Shown: positions 55,676 through 64,000 of the stretch, piece by piece
How positions within the stretch are numbered: the first letter of the stretch is position 1
Layout: each line of letters opens with the position of its first letter
Source of the DNA: Bacteroidota bacterium
GTDB taxonomy: Bacteria; Bacteroidota; Bacteroidia; Bacteroidales; JAAUTT01
DNA: 64,000 nt
Direction: 5' to 3'
Assembly (NCBI GenBank): GCA_030706405.1
Contig: JAUZOO010000004.1
Span: 62,001-126,000 of the forward strand
Notes under the pieces: generated by a model
What the model was told of the DNA's origin: nothing
What the model saw: the letters and a program-made list of their open reading frames with translations, nothing else
Database searches by the model: none
Translations under genes and position numbers: made by a program

Positions 55676-55755
55676 GATACCCGAGCGCCTAAGGAGAGAC
55701 TGTCCGAGCACCGGAGCAAGGAGTACCCGAGCGCCGGAGCAACGACAATCCCTTA
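55676..55755. repeat. Degenerate ccgagcgccggagcaa tandem repeat
   Basis: CCCGAGCGCCTAAGGAG, CCGAGCACCGGAGCAAGGAG and CCCGAGCGCCGGAGCAACGA are three roughly 25-30 bp units between the HU-like gene and the terminator. They are GC-rich against an AT-rich background and non-coding. Confidence 0.65.
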
Positions 55756-55760
55756 TTAGT

Positions 55761-55809
55761 ATAAAAAGAAAGGCTGAAAGATTTTAAATCTTTCAGCCTT
55801 TCTTTTTAT
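55761..55809. terminator. Bidirectional terminator between convergent genes
   Basis: A 24-bp perfect inverted repeat (55761-55784 with 55786-55809) around a single central T, with A-run on the left and T-run on the right. It serves the HU-like gene on the + strand and the giant adhesin on the - strand, whose stop codon lies 22 bp away. Confidence 0.9.
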
Positions 55810-55830
55810 CCCCCAAAGTATTCGTAAGTA

Positions 55831-58800
55831 CTAATTATTCGGCAGCCTGTATGCAGGACCGGTTACGGGAAGAGGATTAATTTTTAACGTAAAGGTAACG
55901 CCCGTAGCTGCACAACCATTGCCATTGGTTACAACAAGCGTTCCGGTATAAGTTCCCGTAGCTACATTCCCCGCTACAGGAACTGTAATTGGGCTGGCTG
56001 GTAACGTCGTACTTCCAGGGTTCACGAGCCCTGCCGTTAAGGCCGCTGCATTCCACGTAATGGTATAATTAGTCGGAGCATTCGTCACCGCACTATACGT
56101 CAATGTTGAATTTTGAGCACTAACACTATGACATACATCAGCTGCTGTTGCAGCCAGAGTAATAGAAGGTAATGGATTAACCGTAATCGTTACAGGGGTA
56201 GTGTATCCTGAGTAACAGGTTACACCTCCGCTTACGGTTTTGGTCCTTCGCTGATAGCTCGTTGTGACGGTTAAGGCACCTGGTGTATAGGTAGAAGATA
56301 CCGCTCCGCCTATGGTTGAATAGCCAGAGCCAGCATCGGCCTGCCATTCATATGTTATCGTTCCGCTGCCCGTTCCATTCGTCGTGGAGGTTAAGGCGGC
56401 CGGAGTGCTACCGTTACATATCGACTGCGATGTTCCAATTACCCCTGCCGTTGCTGATGCATTGACCGTGATCTGTCTACAACCACCAGCCCACGTAGCA
56501 GTTCCGCATGTTGGCGTACCTGTTGGCGTCACCATCACGGCATAAGACATTGATGTTGTCAAAGATGGAGGGGAATAATTATTTGAAGTAGCCCCGGAGA
56601 TTAAAGACCAACCCGATGGGACGGCTGTACCCGAAGGACATGTACCCGCCAGCCCGTTATAAGAATACCATTGATAATTATAAGTTCCGGCTCCTCCCGA
56701 AGGAGCTGCTAAGAATGAAATATTATTCGGAGTACTACTATTACAAATGGTTTGATCGCCACTAGCAACAGTTCCATAATCTAGCGCTGCCAAAGCATTA
56801 ACGGTAAAGGTCGAACCCGGATTAGTTAATTGTGCACTACAATTAAACGGCGATAAGGTATAAGCCTTTACATTATAAACCGTATTACTGGTTATGGTAG
56901 CGCCGGTCAATAATATCGAGCCTCCGGACCCGTCAACAGGAGAGCCGGATGCAGAGTTATCTGAATTTAATCTCAACTGGTAACGAACATTGTTTTCGCT
57001 ATTACTAATGGTAATTGGGACGGAACTACCGTTACAAACCGATGCAGGCGATGTAATCGACGGCACACTGGCAGAAGGTTGCATTCCAATATCGACAAGG
57101 TAAGTTGCATTGGTGTATGTCCCTGGCGATCCTGATGCTGTTACATGCTCTTTAACATTAACACTATTCCCCGTTGCGGCTCCGTTCCAGGTAACTGTGA
57201 TACTATTGGTATTGGATCCCGCTGTTATAGTACCGGCACCCGCAGGAGAAATAGTCCATGTATAATCATGCCCAGAAACGTTAGGTGTAGAATAAATATT
57301 TCCGGTAGAATTAGCACAAACATACTGACTTCCTGTAATTAAAGGTGTTGGCGTTGTACTTGTTGTTACGAAAATGCTATTTGTAGCCACACAACTATTG
57401 GCTCCCGTTTTTGTGAGGGAGAGAGTATATGGACCGGGAGTTAGTCCCCCCCAGGTAATATCGCAGGTAGCTGCATTCCACGCCGGAGCTGTTCCATTTG
57501 AACTTAATGCCCAAGTATACGAGCTAGCATCTGCCGGGGTTGAATAAGTAACCAACTCGCCTGTTCCCACCGAGGTTTTACCAGTAATGGTATTAGAAGG
57601 GATCGGTTTAACCGTAAGAGCCACCGTTGTTACATAATCGGTAATACCAGGAGTTCCTGTTAAATCGTTTACGTTGGTAATATTAAAATTAAATACCGTA
57701 TTGGAAGCAATAGGCTGGGTAATGCCCGGAGAGGCAGACGTAAGCACTATTGATACCGGCGAGGACGCTATGTTATTTAACGTTGTTGAAACACTACCCA
57801 GCTTATACGTAAGCGACCAGGGGGGCGTTCCGGTTAATGCAACCTTTACAGTTGTTGATGTCGTAGCATCGTTACAAACAGAAGCCGTTAACGAACTGGT
57901 TATCGTAGCCGTAGGTAATCCTTCATCGCCAATGGTAAGGTAATGCAGGTCAGTGCCTGGAGCCAAACTAATGGAGTTATCGGTAGTAACGGTTCCGGAA
58001 ACATCACCTCCATCGTTAAGTATTTTACCTCTATACTCCCATTGCGCAGATGGTGTCCCCGACGGGTTCCATTCCACAACTCTTATTTTGCTCCTTGTCG
58101 AAGTCGTCGAAGCTGCATAACCGCTATTAGCATCCCAGCGAAGCTGAACATTTCCCGAGCCTCCTGCAACGCCATTAACCCGCCAGTATTCGTTAGCACT
58201 AACATGACTGATTGGCAATTTCTTCTTAGTAATATCTAAAGAAGGTGTATTTACGGTTGGGTCATTGTTATAATACTGTGCTTCCCAAATACCCGCATTT
58301 ACGATGTTCGATAAATATATACTGCCATATCTGGAAGGTGTTCCGCTTACCCCAACAGGAAAATTAAAAAAAGATCCACTATTAATTTGCTTACGTAAAG
58401 GTCCATTGATAAAAGAACCAAGCGACCCACCAACAACCGCAGAAGTACCAGCGCTTGAAAGAGTGAGCGAATTGGTAGAATTGGTAGTAATGGCACCACT
58501 GTTTAAATAGAGAAGGTCCGAAATCTGAACGTTTCCACCGCCCGCAAGCGTAAGTCCCGCAGCATTGTTAACGCGAAAATCATAATAATTTTCGGTAACA
58601 GCATTGGTCACCCTAAGCGTTTGTGCTAAACTCCCTTCAAAACTTGTCAACCCTGTTCCTGGAACAAATCCTCCCGGAGCTGCGTTTTTATCTGTCCAAT
58701 TGCCTAAAATGTAAAGCGTTTTATTAAAGAGTGTATTGTTTAATTTCGCCCCATCATTTATTGTAAGGTTCCCCAATATTTTAAGATTCTCGGCACTCAT

Positions 58801-61800
58801 ATATTTGATACCGTTACCTGTCAAATCTAAATTCTGATAAGGTTTATATATATTACCGGGCTTCAATGGCATTGTAGCATTTTGGGAACCAACATCATAA
58901 AGCTCAACCGTAGTTCCGGGCGATGCCATATAGCGATCATAATTTCCTCCGGGGAAAAGGAACATACCATCGCTAGTAGCTTGTAACCTTAGCCTTCCAG
59001 TCCCGACATGGAGGGTATCAATAATATAACCAAGATTATGAAATGATGTCTGGCCCATATCCAATGTCCCGACAATATTTACCGAATATGCATAAGCATT
59101 ATTAATATCCATAGTAATTACATGCCCTGCCTGTATAAACACAGGATTACCATTAGGCGCAGAACCATAAGCAGGTATCCCCGAGGGGTTTATTGACCAA
59201 TTATTCCCATTGCTCCAATTACCATTACCTACACTGTACAATGGAGGCTTATTACTAAAATTGGCTACTTCGCCGGCAGTATATTCGCCTGCTAACAAAT
59301 CGGAACGATTGATGGTAATTGTGTGCGCCGAAGTATTGATAACTGAAGCTCCATAATCACTCCACAAAAAATTATTATAAAGTGCACCATGGTAGTTACT
59401 TTCATTACCGGAAACCTCGGACGTACCGTACTGATACACCTGAGTTGCAGCAGTTAACCCGCTAAAGCCGGTAGTGGTAATTTTCCAATAATAATTTAAC
59501 TGATCGGTTGTAGGGATATTATCAACAGGATGCGCCAACGCAACAGGGACGACCTTAATTGAACCAGCATCAGATGAAGTTAATGAGTAAGTTGCCGGAC
59601 GGTATTTACCATTCGAGCCTATCGGGAAAACAAAATTTGTAGTTGTTCCCGAAAATAGTTTTTGCACACCAGCATCGCTCAACACCCCGTTTAATTCGAC
59701 CATGTGTTTAGGATCAAATGACCCACTAAACGACGCATTAACATCCATCGTAAGTTTGTAATCATCAATATATAAAAGCCCTCCCAAAAGAGCTAACTGG
59801 CCTTTTATTAAATTATTACATGTCATATCTACCCCACTGGCATTGTTAATGGTTACATTCCCATAACTACCGCTGCCGTTACCCGATAATACTTGTTTAG
59901 AGCCACTGGACAATACAATACCTCCACCAGGAATCAAAGGACTGGTATGTGTTGCCGAGTTGGCTATATTGCCATATACAGAAATAGTATTACCTGCATC
60001 GTCCAAGATACCAGATGTTAACGTAAGGTTATTGTCAACCCGCAGGTCACTGTTTGCACCTAGCGTAATTGCGGGCATTGTTGAAGGTAAGCCGATTACC
60101 AAATTGGCGAAATTGGTAAGGTTAGAGCCTGTACCACTTATCGAACCCGCACCAGTTGATGTACCTGTAAAAGTTGTGTTTTGAGTACTTCCGGCAGCTC
60201 CAGACTGATAACCTCCCTGATCGACACCTTGCGTGGCAGACGGATTATTATTAGTTAAACTACCTCCAATGGTAACATCCAGTTCATTTGCATTAAAAAC
60301 AGAACTACCGTTAATAGTAAGGTTATTTTTAATCGAAAGTGTATTTACCGAAAGGCCTGCTGTTTTGCTATTCGTCGTACCATCGACAGTAAGGTTCCAC
60401 ACGGGGGCAGAAATATCGAGATCGAAAACTTGTGTCGCAGGCGTATTGCCGTTACCAATGGTAAGTGTATGACCAACCCCAAAAATCCCCGTTACGTTTG
60501 AGCTTTCGGGGGTAATGAGCACGTCGGCATAGCTAGAACTTCCTGCTCGTTGAATAACAAGGTTACCTCCAGACACATTAAACTGGCTTCCGGTATTGGT
60601 TACCTCAAACATACCTCTGGTAGCGTCAAAGTTATTCCCTTTTACAGTTATTGTCCCTCCTGATTGATTAAACCACAGCGACCCAAGTGTATTTGAAAGA
60701 TTACGACGTATCTGCCCATCCACATTTAAGGAGCCTCCCGATACATTAATTTCGGGGTTTCCGGCTGAAGCATATTCAATATCGTTGTTCGAGCCTCCTC
60801 CGTTACCGATATTTACAATCCCTGTATTTAATACTTCCAAACGACCTTGTAACATTAAATCGGCAGCATTATTGTTTGCTGCACCAATATTGATGATACC
60901 ATTATTAGCCGACAAACAACCTGATGTTGGAATAGTAAACGCACTTGAAGTAGTAAGTGTAATTGTAAGCGGACTTGATAAACGGAACGTTCCATTGGTG
61001 AGCGTTAACGCTGTTGGAATTGCTGTATTTAGTGAAAATGCCGTTGACGTTACATCCAGAATTGAGTTTCTGTCAACACCTTTATTTACCGTTAAAATGT
61101 TGAAGTTGGTAGTTGCCCCCGAGCCACTGATACCTTTATTGGTTCCCCCTGTGAATGTTACATTACATGGTGTTGTTGCGCCGGTTTGCATATCAAAAGT
61201 GCCGTTATTAGCAAGATTACCCTGAATGGTTAAATTACTGGTAGCCGCATTGGTAGCCGCAACATTAAAGGTAGCTCCATTTGAAACATTCAAATCGCCA
61301 TTTACCAATAGATTTTGTGTAGTTCCAGCATTGGTATTGAAATACTGTAAGTTTCCCTTAAATAAATTTATGTTACCATTTATGGTAACGGCGTGTGTTG
61401 CATTGCCTGTATTAAGTCTGGCAATACCCGTAGCACTTGTCCCGGATACATTAGTATTAAAATCCTTATAAACAACTAAATCAGTATTTGGCATGGTAAT
61501 ATTTTTACCAGTTGCCGACGAAAGCGTCAAGTTGCAATAATTGACAATATTGGTAACAGCACCAGAAGTATATGTTGTAGGTAATGTAAAGGCAACACCA
61601 ATTGCCGATGGCGAAGTTTGTGTATAGTATTCTACCGTACCTCCATTCGGACCAAGGAAGTTCCCAAAATCACCACTCGGGAATGTAGCTGTTGCAGCCG
61701 AAGAACTTATTCGCAATGTTCCCGTTCCCGAAACTTTCAAATCGGGCAGCGCTCCAAAATTATGACCCGTAGTTGTAGTGATATCCAACGTTGACCCTGA

Positions 61801-64000
61801 ACTTATCTGTAACCCACCTACAGTTTTACTTCCTGAGGAAATCGTTACAACATGGTTATTGCTACCTCCATCACCAATCACCACAGGATCGTCGGGTCCT
61901 GGGAACGTAGTTGCTACAGCTCCTGAATTACTTACGTTAGACCACGTATTCTGGTCTCCCCAATCACCGGATTGACGACTGTAATAAACCATAACAGAAC
62001 CAAAAGCTCCGGTAAGACCTGCGGTATATTCTCCATCAAGCAAGTTAATGGAAGGGAAAAGGATATTTTTCCCAATTTTATCAACCTGAGCACCCGCTCC
62101 TTTTATCCAGCTGTATGGATTATATAGACCTGTTATATAAGAATTGTCCGAAGTTGTAACGTCAGCGGCAACGTACTTATAAGTATGCGAAACTGAGCCC
62201 GGCTGTATGCCGGTAATGAGGCTGCTGGTTACCTTCCAGTAATATTTTAGAACTTCATTACCAGCTAAAGCAAAAGGATGAGCCTTCGCTACCGGCCGAA
62301 CGGTTACATCGCCCCATGTTGCCGGTGCCTGAGTAAAAGCAATTGTGCCCGGATGGTAAACAGCTCCTGTACCTACCGGATAAAGAAAAGAACCGATAGC
62401 ATTAAAAGATTTCGTTAAACCTCCATCGCTTTGCTGCCCGGTTGTGGTAATCATTTTTGTGTTGCCAAAAGTTGTTGGTGTAGCAGTACCGGTCAATGCA
62501 TCGTAAACATTACTATTGGCGGAAAGAGCCAAATTATACTTATTTATATCAAGAATCCCGGAAACAAGCCTCAGGTTTCCGTTTATCAATTGGTTGGCAG
62601 AAAAAGTGGAACTACCTGCTGTTTTATTTACTGTAAAATTACCAAATACACCTGTTCCAGAACTACCAATAATTTGAGCCCCGCCACCATTTAAAATAAT
62701 CCCCCCGGTACCCTGACTTGTATGGGAGCCTGAATTGGTAATATTACCGGCAACGCCGATGGTATTACCCTGATCGTTAAGAAAACAATTATTATTAATT
62801 GTCAGATAACCTCTTATAACGAGAGGATTAGTAATATTCGTATTACTGGCATTGGATAATACAAAATTATTTAAGCCAGGCCCTGTAATTGTTCCTGCAT
62901 TGGTAAATACCTGACCACCATTGCCGTTAAAAGTGGTAGTATTGGTGCCGGGAGTATAGGTTGAGGCTGCATCCATTATAAAATCTTTCCCTACCGTAAG
63001 CCCAACCGTATTGGTACCGGCATCGAGCGTTGTATTCGCATTCAGGGTCAGATTATTCAAGACTGAAATATTCGAACTACTCGTATTTAAAAATCTTGCT
63101 ACAGTAGTTCCCCCTCCACTTTGTCTGGAAATATTAAAGTTATAAAATGGAACAGTAGAGTTAATATCGCAGGTAACACCTCCTGGGTAATTAATATTGA
63201 TGGTTCCCCCGGTAACTGAATATTTCCCCAGACCAACCTGAATATCGATACCCTGGGTACCGTTAAAGAGTCCATTAATAAAATTAAGTGAACCTCCGGA
63301 CATATTAAACACACAATTCGCACTGGTAAGGCTAAGCATTGGGCCGGCATGAGACTCTCCATTGGCCCGGATATTTGTAGTACCTCCCGTTTGGGTGTAA
63401 CTCATGATGTTACTGCCGTTAGAAGACCAAACCTGGCTAACATCAAAAGTTCCGGTGCCTTCAACTATAATATCAGGAGTACCAGACTGACCTAATACGA
63501 TACCTGCAGCATCACCTGTCGAAAATGAACCTGAGCTGATCCTTAGTTTACCATAAAGTGTCGCAGCCTGATAACCTGTACCATTTTGGCCAACAACCGT
63601 AGTAGAAACGGTTGCCCCGTTAACCCATAAAGCTGCTGTTGGTAAAATATTAAAATCCTGTCCACCTTCGGTTAACGAGGGTATACTAATATTATCATTA
63701 AGTTTTAAAGTCCCATTCTTAATAAATAAGGCCTTCAAATAAACACCCGTTCCAAAACAGTTAAGGCCACAATCAAATTGATTTCCACCCTGATTATTAG
63801 GAGCATACAAAGCAAAATTAGCCGTATTGGAAGATACAACATTAAGGGTATATGTCTGGTCGGTTCCTTTATCTACAATAAACCTGTAAAAATCAGAAAC
63901 CCCATTACAAATAAGCGAATTATCGCTTCCTCCCATAAACGTTACCTCTGCCGCCCCTGTTGTAGTTGTCCCCGCGGTATAATACGAAAGCTGTACAGGA
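55831..64000 (-). CDS. Giant cell-surface adhesin, N-terminal part beyond the window
   Basis: More than 2,720 residues are visible; the frame is open to base 64000, so the ATG at 63936 is only internal and the signal peptide is upstream. The first ~2,000 residues are a beta-rich array with many strands of the form NLTINGGTL or GNLTVNNGAT, typical of beta-helical or filamentous adhesins. Three modules share F-x-x-P-(V/I)-G followed by YYWKVTSS- or YYNNDP-like endings (near 62,380, 59,620 and 58,360), so the protein grew by module duplication. The C-terminal ~700 residues are PKD/Ig-like domains with paired Cys (ITGSQYVCANSTGNIYSTPN, GTSQSICNGSTPAALTSTT). It ends NPLPVTGPAYRLPNN. A role in attachment or gliding-type surface structure is inferred; no type IX sorting domain is visible. 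Confidence 0.85.
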   Translation of the reverse strand, partial: PVQLSYYTAGTTTTGAAEVTFMGGSDNSLICNGVSDFYRFIVDKGTDQTYTLNVVSSNTANFALYAPNNQGGNQFDCGLNCFGTGVYLKALFIKNGTLKLNDNISIPSLTEGGQDFNILPTAALWVNGATVSTTVVGQNGTGYQAATLYGKLRISSGSFSTGDAAGIVLGQSGTPDIIVEGTGTFDVSQVWSSNGSNIMSYTQTGGTTNIRANGESHAGPMLSLTSANCVFNMSGGSLNFINGLFNGTQGIDIQVGLGKYSVTGGTININYPGGVTCDINSTVPFYNFNISRQSGGGTTVARFLNTSSSNISVLNNLTLNANTTLDAGTNTVGLTVGKDFIMDAASTYTPGTNTTTFNGNGGQVFTNAGTITGPGLNNFVLSNASNTNITNPLVIRGYLTINNNCFLNDQGNTIGVAGNITNSGSHTSQGTGGIILNGGGAQIIGSSGTGVFGNFTVNKTAGSSTFSANQLINGNLRLVSGILDINKYNLALSANSNVYDALTGTATPTTFGNTKMITTTGQQSDGGLTKSFNAIGSFLYPVGTGAVYHPGTIAFTQAPATWGDVTVRPVAKAHPFALAGNEVLKYYWKVTSSLITGIQPGSVSHTYKYVAADVTTSDNSYITGLYNPYSWIKGAGAQVDKIGKNILFPSINLLDGEYTAGLTGAFGSVMVYYSRQSGDWGDQNTWSNVSNSGAVATTFPGPDDPVVIGDGGSNNHVVTISSGSKTVGGLQISSGSTLDITTTTGHNFGALPDLKVSGTGTLRISSSAATATFPSGDFGNFLGPNGGTVEYYTQTSPSAIGVAFTLPTTYTSGAVTNIVNYCNLTLSSATGKNITMPNTDLVVYKDFNTNVSGTSATGIARLNTGNATHAVTINGNINLFKGNLQYFNTNAGTTQNLLVNGDLNVSNGATFNVAATNAATSNLTIQGNLANNGTFDMQTGATTPCNVTFTGGTNKGISGSGATTNFNILTVNKGVDRNSILDVTSTAFSLNTAIPTALTLTNGTFRLSSPLTITLTTSSAFTIPTSGCLSANNGIINIGAANNNAADLMLQGRLEVLNTGIVNIGNGGGSNNDIEYASAGNPEINVSGGSLNVDGQIRRNLSNTLGSLWFNQSGGTITVKGNNFDATRGMFEVTNTGSQFNVSGGNLVIQRAGSSSYADVLITPESSNVTGIFGVGHTLTIGNGNTPATQVFDLDISAPVWNLTVDGTTNSKTAGLSVNTLSIKNNLTINGSSVFNANELDVTIGGSLTNNNPSATQGVDQGGYQSGAAGSTQNTTFTGTSTGAGSISGTGSNLTNFANLVIGLPSTMPAITLGANSDLRVDNNLTLTSGILDDAGNTISVYGNIANSATHTSPLIPGGGIVLSSGSKQVLSGNGSGSYGNVTINNASGVDMTCNNLIKGQLALLGGLLYIDDYKLTMDVNASFSGSFDPKHMVELNGVLSDAGVQKLFSGTTTNFVFPIGSNGKYRPATYSLTSSDAGSIKVVPVALAHPVDNIPTTDQLNYYWKITTTGFSGLTAATQVYQYGTSEVSGNESNYHGALYNNFLWSDYGASVINTSAHTITINRSDLLAGEYTAGEVANFSNKPPLYSVGNGNWSNGNNWSINPSGIPAYGSAPNGNPVFIQAGHVITMDINNAYAYSVNIVGTLDMGQTSFHNLGYIIDTLHVGTGRLRLQATSDGMFLFPGGNYDRYMASPGTTVELYDVGSQNATMPLKPGNIYKPYQNLDLTGNGIKYMSAENLKILGNLTINDGAKLNNTLFNKTLYILGNWTDKNAAPGGFVPGTGLTSFEGSLAQTLRVTNAVTENYYDFRVNNAAGLTLAGGGNVQISDLLYLNSGAITTNSTNSLTLSSAGTSAVVGGSLGSFINGPLRKQINSGSFFNFPVGVSGTPSRYGSIYLSNIVNAGIWEAQYYNNDPTVNTPSLDITKKKLPISHVSANEYWRVNGVAGGSGNVQLRWDANSGYAASTTSTRSKIRVVEWNPSGTPSAQWEYRGKILNDGGDVSGTVTTDNSISLAPGTDLHYLTIGDEGLPTATITSSLTASVCNDATTSTTVKVALTGTPPWSLTYKLGSVSTTLNNIASSPVSIVLTSASPGITQPIASNTVFNFNITNVNDLTGTPGITDYVTTVALTVKPIPSNTITGKTSVGTGELVTYSTPADASSYTWALSSNGTAPAWNAATCDITWGGLTPGPYTLSLTKTGANSCVATNSIFVTTSTTPTPLITGSQYVCANSTGNIYSTPNVSGHDYTWTISPAGAGTITAGSNTNSITVTWNGAATGNSVNVKEHVTASGSPGTYTNATYLVDIGMQPSASVPSITSPASVCNGSSVPITISNSENNVRYQLRLNSDNSASGSPVDGSGGSILLTGATITSNTVYNVKAYTLSPFNCSAQLTNPGSTFTVNALAALDYGTVASGDQTICNSSTPNNISFLAAPSGGAGTYNYQWYSYNGLAGTCPSGTAVPSGWSLISGATSNNYSPPSLTTSMSYAVMVTPTGTPTCGTATWAGGCRQITVNASATAGVIGTSQSICNGSTPAALTSTTNGTGSGTITYEWQADAGSGYSTIGGAVSSTYTPGALTVTTSYQRRTKTVSGGVTCYSGYTTPVTITVNPLPSITLAATAADVCHSVSAQNSTLTYSAVTNAPTNYTITWNAAALTAGLVNPGSTTLPASPITVPVAGNVATGTYTGTLVVTNGNGCAATGVTFTLKINPLPVTGPAYRLPNN

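Noticed and set aside
60785-61225. Long + strand frames opposite the giant adhesin (for example 146 codons here)
   Set aside because: Their Val/Pro/Leu-rich composition is the reverse complement of Thr/Asn/Gly-rich adhesin codons; no start signals or homology.

Overview
The window looks like a chromosomal segment of a Bacteroidota bacterium. The evidence is a SusD-type outer-membrane glycan-binding protein, two sites matching the Bacteroidota -7 promoter element TAnnTTTG, a dense set of secreted carbohydrate-active enzymes, and the family-typical degenerate repeats in the spacers. A member of the Marinilabiliales/Prolixibacteraceae type is my inference, not something the sequence proves. I saw no tRNA, rRNA, CRISPR array, transposase or phage gene.

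Positions 1 to about 47.7 kb are one side of a large polysaccharide utilization locus (PUL), with every gene on the + strand. It begins inside a susD gene, so susC is presumably upstream. A terminator follows, then an enzyme battery: a PL1 pectate lyase, a DUF3826 protein, a beta-helix plus DUF6298-like protein, a GH140-type enzyme, several beta-propeller glycosidases, an MGH1-like (alpha/alpha) barrel, two GH78 and one GH106 alpha-L-rhamnosidase, a CE20-like acetylesterase, an STN-fused alpha/beta hydrolase, a second beta-helix protein and two GH2 enzymes. Most of these have export signals. The likely substrate is a rhamnose-rich, acetylated and galactose-containing acidic glycan such as rhamnogalacturonan I or a related plant or algal polymer.

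A block without signal peptides (30.5-38.3 kb, plus 45.3-47.7 kb) handles what is imported: a GH31 glycosidase, a Gfo/Idh/MocA oxidoreductase, a DapA-type lyase/aldolase, an SSS symporter and an MFS transporter. Inside it sit three genes related to cobalamin-dependent methyl transfer: a homocysteine methyltransferase, a stand-alone MetH activation domain and a UroD-like methyltransferase. This is the most intriguing system in the window. It suggests that methyl groups from a methylated sugar or from pectin methanol are recovered onto homocysteine, although no corrinoid protein is visible.

The PUL spacers are unusually rich in short repeat families: palindromes, cgcaaag inverted repeats, a 42-bp tandem array, and near-tandem words such as ttgtaat or agccaaa. 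Several of them run into genes and supply signal-peptide residues, start codons or stop codons.

An 18-bp perfect hairpin at 47.9 kb closes the PUL. Beyond it lies a different, surface-protein region: two tandem SUMF1-type proteins, a 1,116-residue protein with 22 Cys-containing 27-residue repeats, a HU-like DUF4469 gene whose 5' end is broken, and, convergent to it across a 24-bp hairpin, a giant adhesin of more than 2,700 residues that runs off the window. The two largest surface proteins end in almost the same peptide, NPLPxTGPxYRLPNN, encoded by different codons.
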